From VBDM01 sp049802235 (GTDB lineage: Bacteria; Pseudomonadota; Gammaproteobacteria; Burkholderiales; SG8-39): 64,000 nucleotides of DNA. The notes beneath the pieces are model-generated. The model had not been told where the DNA came from. It saw nothing but the letters and a program-made list of their open reading frames with translations, and did no database searches. Where the stretch lies: the NCBI GenBank assembly GCA_049802235.1, contig JBARMB010000050.1:62001-126000 (forward strand), given 5' to 3'. The position numbers and the translations under genes are program-made. Positions 62,382 to 64,000 of this stretch are shown piece after piece (the stretch's first letter is position 1; each line of letters starts with the position of its first letter).

Positions 62382-63053
62382 ATGCCCGATCCGCTCGAAG
62401 CCGTCGAAATCGAAACCGGAAAAAATCCGACGACGAGCATCATCTGGATGCACGGCCTGGGCGCTGACGGCAACGATTTTGTCCCCCTCGTGCCCGAGCT
62501 CGATCTGCCCGAGGCGCCGATCCGCTTCGTCTTTCCGCACGCGCCGATGCAGCCGGTCACGATCAACAGCGGCATGGTGATGCGGGCGTGGTACGACATC
62601 AGCGACGCCAGCATCCGGCGCGAGGACGAGCGCGGCGTGCGCGCCTCGCAGGCCCTCGTCGAAGCGCTGATCGAGCGGGAAAAGGAGCGCGGCACAAAAC
62701 CGGGCCGGCTGGTGCTCGCGGGGTTCTCGCAGGGCGGGGCCATCGCGCTGCAAACGGGGCTGCGCCAGCCGCAACGACTGGCGGGAATCATGGCGCTCTC
62801 GACCTATGTGCCGATCGCCGGAAAGCTTGCCGCCGAAGCCAATGCCGCCAACCGCGATACGCCGATCTTCATGGCGCACGGGACGCAGGACCCGATCATT
62901 CCGTTGCCGTTTGCCGCACAGTCGCGCGATCTGCTGCAGTCACTCGGCCACGTGGTCGAGTGGCATCAGTACGGGATGCCGCACTCGGTATGCGCGGAGG
63001 AAGTGCGCGATATCGGCGCGTGGCTCGCCAGGGTGCTCACTCCGCAATCCTGA
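62382..63053 (+). CDS. Carboxylesterase/phospholipase (alpha/beta hydrolase, EstB-type)
   Basis: This 223-residue serine hydrolase has IIWMHGLGADGNDFVPLV, the nucleophile elbow GFSQGG, HGTQDPIIPL with the acid residue and PHSVCAEE with the catalytic His. These are the family motifs of short-chain carboxylesterases with phospholipase-like folds (PF02230). It starts 17 bp after mog and is probably in the same transcript. Confidence 0.93.
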   Translation: MPDPLEAVEIETGKNPTTSIIWMHGLGADGNDFVPLVPELDLPEAPIRFVFPHAPMQPVTINSGMVMRAWYDISDASIRREDERGVRASQALVEALIEREKERGTKPGRLVLAGFSQGGAIALQTGLRQPQRLAGIMALSTYVPIAGKLAAEANAANRDTPIFMAHGTQDPIIPLPFAAQSRDLLQSLGHVVEWHQYGMPHSVCAEEVRDIGAWLARVLTPQS

Positions 63054-63078
63054 GCGGAACCGCAAAGAGCCGTAGAAC

Positions 63079-64000
63079 CTACTCGCCCGTTTCCCGAATC
63101 ATCTGGCGGCAGCGAATGATCTCGTAGTCGTCGCCCCTATCCGTCACGCCCGCGGGCATCAGCAGGAAGCGTTTGCCGTTGCGCTCGATCTCCAGGTTCT
63201 GGCCGGTCGCCAGCACGCCCGGGCGCAGGAGCAAGTGTGCCTCGGCACCGTCATCGGACGGATTCAGCAGAATGCCGGTCCCGGGGTCCGAACCGGTTCC
63301 GCTCTGCAATTTCAGTTGCGTCAGCAGCGCGGTCCTCGCCAGCGTCTGGATGCCGACCGTACCCTGCTGCGGCGATTCGCGGGTGAAACGGCGTATCACG
63401 CCGATCACCCAGTTACTGCCGCCTTCGGGCTGCAACCCGAGCAGGCAACCGATCTTCACCCATTCCCCCTTGATCTGCGGAATACTCGCGCCAAAGCCGC
63501 CGGCGCTGACGTTCTCGACGATCCAGCTCTCGGTGCTGCTTTCGTCGAAATCGAGCGAAGTCGATCGATCGAGCGCCGCGAGCACTCCGTCGTAGCCGTG
63601 GGTCGCGGAGAGCCGCGACTTGACCCTGTGGCGGGGCGCTTTTCTCTCCGGCGGCTTGGGCGACCAGTAGAGCGCAAGGTGATTGAGGACGTCGAGCACG
63701 ACTTCGGGTTCGTAGCTGCCGCCCAGCGCGACGCCGGAGGGCACCGCGTTGGTGGACGCGACGGTTTGGATCAACTGCGTCAGCTCCTGTGCCGCCTTGC
63801 CCGCGGCGAAGAACCTGAGGGTCGGCGCATGCTGCGGCGGGCGGGCCAGGCGCAGCGGCGGCCGGCTTGTCGCCAGATCGATCCAGTAGGCGATGTCAGG
63901 TTGCTGGTCGAGCCTCAGCGTAAACGACGCCGAAAAATGCGCGATCAGCCGCTCCGCCAGCTCGATCTCGACCGGCAGCAGGCTGTCAGGGGATGAAGCC
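63079..64000 (-). CDS. PilZ-like domain protein, 5' end outside window
   Basis: The frame is open to the right edge; its N-terminal part has ELAERLIAHFSASFTLRL and YWIDLATSRPPLRLARPP. The C-terminal region contains RHRVKSR and ENVSAGGFGAS, an N-x-S-x-x-G motif as in PilZ domains that bind cyclic di-GMP, followed by WVIGVIRRFTRESPQQGTVGIQTL. The RxxxR part is imperfect, so c-di-GMP binding is uncertain. At least 307 residues are in the window. It is convergent with the carboxylesterase gene. Confidence 0.65.
   Translation of the reverse strand, partial: ASSPDSLLPVEIELAERLIAHFSASFTLRLDQQPDIAYWIDLATSRPPLRLARPPQHAPTLRFFAAGKAAQELTQLIQTVASTNAVPSGVALGGSYEPEVVLDVLNHLALYWSPKPPERKAPRHRVKSRLSATHGYDGVLAALDRSTSLDFDESSTESWIVENVSAGGFGASIPQIKGEWVKIGCLLGLQPEGGSNWVIGVIRRFTRESPQQGTVGIQTLARTALLTQLKLQSGTGSDPGTGILLNPSDDGAEAHLLLRPGVLATGQNLEIERNGKRFLLMPAGVTDRGDDYEIIRCRQMIRETGE

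Overview
The window is high-GC DNA from a betaproteobacterium, most likely near Burkholderiales or a related environmental lineage. The evidence is the gene order hrpA, ribE, ribD, nrdR, glyA, two Bug-type solute receptors, abundant aromatic-acid catabolic genes and very GC-rich third codon positions. No rRNA, tRNA, CRISPR array or recognisable insertion-sequence transposase was seen.

Layout. 1-2.2 kb: feruloyl-CoA synthase (cut by the left edge) and a crotonase. 2.2-13.9 kb: mostly housekeeping genes (CinA-like, EI24 membrane protein, HrpA, RibE, RibD, NrdR, GlyA, a TPMT-type methyltransferase, a DUF2892 protein, a PLP dehydratase, a histidine phosphatase). 13.9-17.2 kb: two PDZ proteases (M61 and DegQ type). 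17.2-26.9 kb: a molybdenum-hydroxylase locus, with a MobA-like transferase and XdhC on the minus strand, and CoxS, CoxL and CoxM on the plus strand. These are followed by a 525-bp RNA-rich spacer, then a MoxR ATPase (CoxD), malonyl-CoA decarboxylase and a VWA protein (CoxE). 26.9-37.4 kb: an aromatic-acid catabolic region with two divergent arms. It holds a Rieske dioxygenase alpha/beta pair, a LigJ-type hydratase, an alpha/beta hydrolase with a Cys nucleophile, a PanB-like protein, two dihydroxyphthalate-decarboxylase-like proteins and two class II aldolases.

37.4-42.2 kb is an AT-richer, codon-atypical island between a DUF1761 gene and glutathione reductase, with short REP-like GGGTC/GACCC repeats at both ends. 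Five tightly packed genes encode a small domain protein, a DNA methyltransferase with an SPPY motif, a protein with two GHKL ATPase modules (Hsp90/MORC-like at the N-terminus, histidine kinase at the C-terminus), a receiver protein without an output domain, and a PIN-domain nuclease. This looks like a phosphorelay-coupled defence or modification system and is the best candidate for an undescribed system.

42.2-64 kb: Gor, AroE, a PanE-like reductase, a zinc alcohol dehydrogenase, a DyP peroxidase, a cytochrome b561, a third dihydroxyphthalate-decarboxylase-like paralogue, a second Bug receptor, CoxG, an isoquinoline-oxidoreductase-type hydroxylase (IorA/IorB), a TRAP transporter, PmbA, DarP, Mog, a carboxylesterase and a PilZ-like protein cut by the right edge.

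Two FNR/ANR-like boxes sit about 40 bp upstream of -10-like elements. One precedes the DUF2892 gene. The other precedes a candidate small RNA that ends in a clear intrinsic terminator. Directly upstream of the MoxR gene are two tandem copies of a hairpin-plus-terminator element that resembles a tandem riboswitch or attenuator.
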